In this document: positions 16,036-17,027 of the stretch, piece by piece
Numbering within the stretch: position 1 is the stretch's first letter
How the letters are laid out: each line of letters opens with the position of its first letter
Source: CAMPJU01 sp046566095
GTDB taxonomy: Bacteria; Pseudomonadota; Gammaproteobacteria; Xanthomonadales; Xanthomonadaceae
Direction of reading: 5' to 3'
DNA length: 17,027 nucleotides
Assembly: GCA_046566095.1 (NCBI GenBank)
Contig: JBKHXI010000066.1
Location: 1 to 17,027 of the forward strand
Position numbers and translations under genes: made by a program
The notes under the pieces: generated by a model
The model's input: only the letters and a program-made list of their open reading frames with translations
The model's database searches: none
Told to the model about the DNA's origin: nothing

Positions 16036-16911
16036 TTTCAAGGCAGACCCTTCGCTCCGCCCACGACGACGGCCTCCCTGGCGAGGTGCCGCCGGCGTAG
16101 CCCCGAGCACCCCCGCCTGTTGCAGGAACGCGGCGAGCGTGTCGAAGAAGGCAGGATCGAAGTACGGGCAGTCGTTGTGCCCGCAATCGAGCGTTTCCAG
16201 CCGGGCGTGCGGCGCCGCCCGGACCAGCGCCCGCGAATGGGCGAACGGGATGATCCCGTCGTGGCGGCCGTGGAACAGCAGGACCGGCCCGCGGTAGTCG
16301 CGTAGCCGGGCGGCATTGTCCCAGCGGTCGCGGATCAGGAAGGCGGGCGCGCCCATGCGGTGGGCGAAGCCGTCGAGCGCAGCGAATGGCGACAGCAGCA
16401 CCAGGGCCGCGATCGGGCGTTTCCCGGCGAGCGCGGCCGCCGGCCCGGCGCCGATCGAGCGGCCCATGGCCACGATCCGCGCAGCATCCACGTCCGCCCG
16501 CCGCGCGAGCCAGTCGAACCCCACGCGCGCCGCCTCGTCGAGGCTGTCGCGGCCGGGCCTGCCGTCGTTGCCGGCGTAGCCGGGATACTCGACGACCAGC
16601 ACGTGCAGGCCCAGCTCGGCCAACGGCCGCAGCAGCGCGAGATTGTGCGCGGCCAGTTCCGCATTGCCGTGCAGGTAGACCACGGCCGGCGCGTGGCCGG
16701 CCGTGGCGGCGGGCAGGAAGTAGCCGCGCACCCGGCCGAACGAAGCCGGCATCGCGATGACTTCCGCCTCGCCGCCCGGTGGCTCGGGAACCGGGCCGAA
16801 CTCGATGCCGGCGCCGGGGAACATCATGCTGCGCTGCCCGGCGTACAGCAGCGCAAGCCAGGCCGCGTACGCGGCCAGCAGGGCGACGGCGGTCAGGAGG
16901 AGGTTGCGCAT
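16009..16911 (-). CDS. Membrane-anchored alpha/beta hydrolase (ABHD13/BEM46-like)
   Basis: A 300-residue serine hydrolase of unknown substrate. The N-terminus MRNLLLTAVALLAAYAAWLA is a single hydrophobic helix, probably an uncleaved anchor with the catalytic domain in the periplasm. QRSMMFPGAG after it is typical of the BEM46/YfhR-like group. The oxyanion motif YLHGNAE is at 79-85, nucleophile Ser152 in GRSIGAG, Asp218 in HGRHDGIIP, and His245 in DCGHNDC. The fold ends near residue 268. The remaining tail (PAAPRQGGRRRGRSEGSALK, then ADSSLRSE) is not family-like, and its last eight residues and TGA stop are encoded by the third unit of the repeat at 15962-16035. The element therefore appears to have changed the original C-terminus. 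It is convergent with the serine hydrolase gene, with only 95 nt between the stops. The start at 16911 has a weak ribosome site. Confidence 0.9.
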   Translation of the reverse strand: MRNLLLTAVALLAAYAAWLALLYAGQRSMMFPGAGIEFGPVPEPPGGEAEVIAMPASFGRVRGYFLPAATAGHAPAVVYLHGNAELAAHNLALLRPLAELGLHVLVVEYPGYAGNDGRPGRDSLDEAARVGFDWLARRADVDAARIVAMGRSIGAGPAAALAGKRPIAALVLLSPFAALDGFAHRMGAPAFLIRDRWDNAARLRDYRGPVLLFHGRHDGIIPFAHSRALVRAAPHARLETLDCGHNDCPYFDPAFFDTLAAFLQQAGVLGATPAAPRQGGRRRGRSEGSALKADSSLRSE

Positions 16912-17027
16912 GCGCCCAGCCTACAGCCGGCCGGCCGCCGCCCGGGCGCTTCGGTCGAGAGGGCTGTCCGGCTCCGGGACCGGCCTGCGTTGGCCCCCTC
17001 GAGCCGCCTTGCGACGACCCGGTCGCG

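Noticed and set aside
16912..17027. Possible gene start at the right edge
   Set aside because: GC-rich sequence without a ribosome site or a recognisable coding frame; nothing supportable in these 116 nt.

Overview
The window is about 70% GC with very strong third-position GC bias. Its gene families (an Ada/AlkA-type repair protein, an NPP-type phosphodiesterase, an S9 prolyl-oligopeptidase-family peptidase, a small secreted TonB-plug-like protein) and its REP-like intergenic repeats suggest a chromosome of the Xanthomonadaceae/Lysobacteraceae (Lysobacter, Luteimonas or a relative). The taxon is inferred from gene content, not from a marker gene. No rRNA, tRNA, CRISPR array, intact insertion sequence or phage gene was seen.

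Layout. Bases 1-895 (minus) hold the N-terminal 298 codons of an Ada-AlkA fusion, cut by the window edge. A head-to-head pair of REP-like elements (974-1036) separates it from a two-gene RND efflux operon on the minus strand: a lipoprotein adaptor (5358-4228), then a permease (4211-1056). An AT-rich palindrome lies in front of the adaptor. A lipoprotein nucleotide pyrophosphatase/phosphodiesterase follows (6698-5445, minus). It is divergent from a small secreted protein (6909-7241, plus) that ends in a clear hairpin terminator. Next come urocanate hydratase hutU (7502-9169) with no other hut gene nearby, and two adjacent type II toxin-antitoxin modules: a Phd-fold antitoxin with RelE (9319-9847) and a ChpSB/MazEF-type pair (10045-10634).

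The right part carries a secreted CHRD-domain protein (10972-11565), a SpoIIAA/STAS-like protein (11693-12088), a 57-residue protein with an SFPASDPPSW motif that lies only in short ORFs (12165-12338), a secreted S9 peptidase (12546-14603) and a periplasmic serine hydrolase of the beta-lactamase class C type (14753-15913). Convergent to the last is a membrane-anchored alpha/beta hydrolase (16911-16009). Its last eight codons and stop lie inside a repeated element that occurs here as a 22-bp-period array.

Function. Most genes look like independent envelope, secreted or housekeeping functions. The clear cooperating units are the RND adaptor-permease operon and the two toxin-antitoxin pairs. I found no convincing new multi-gene system. 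The observations most worth a second look are the two small proteins, the repeat that forms a gene's 3' end, and the tandem toxin-antitoxin block beside a solitary hutU.
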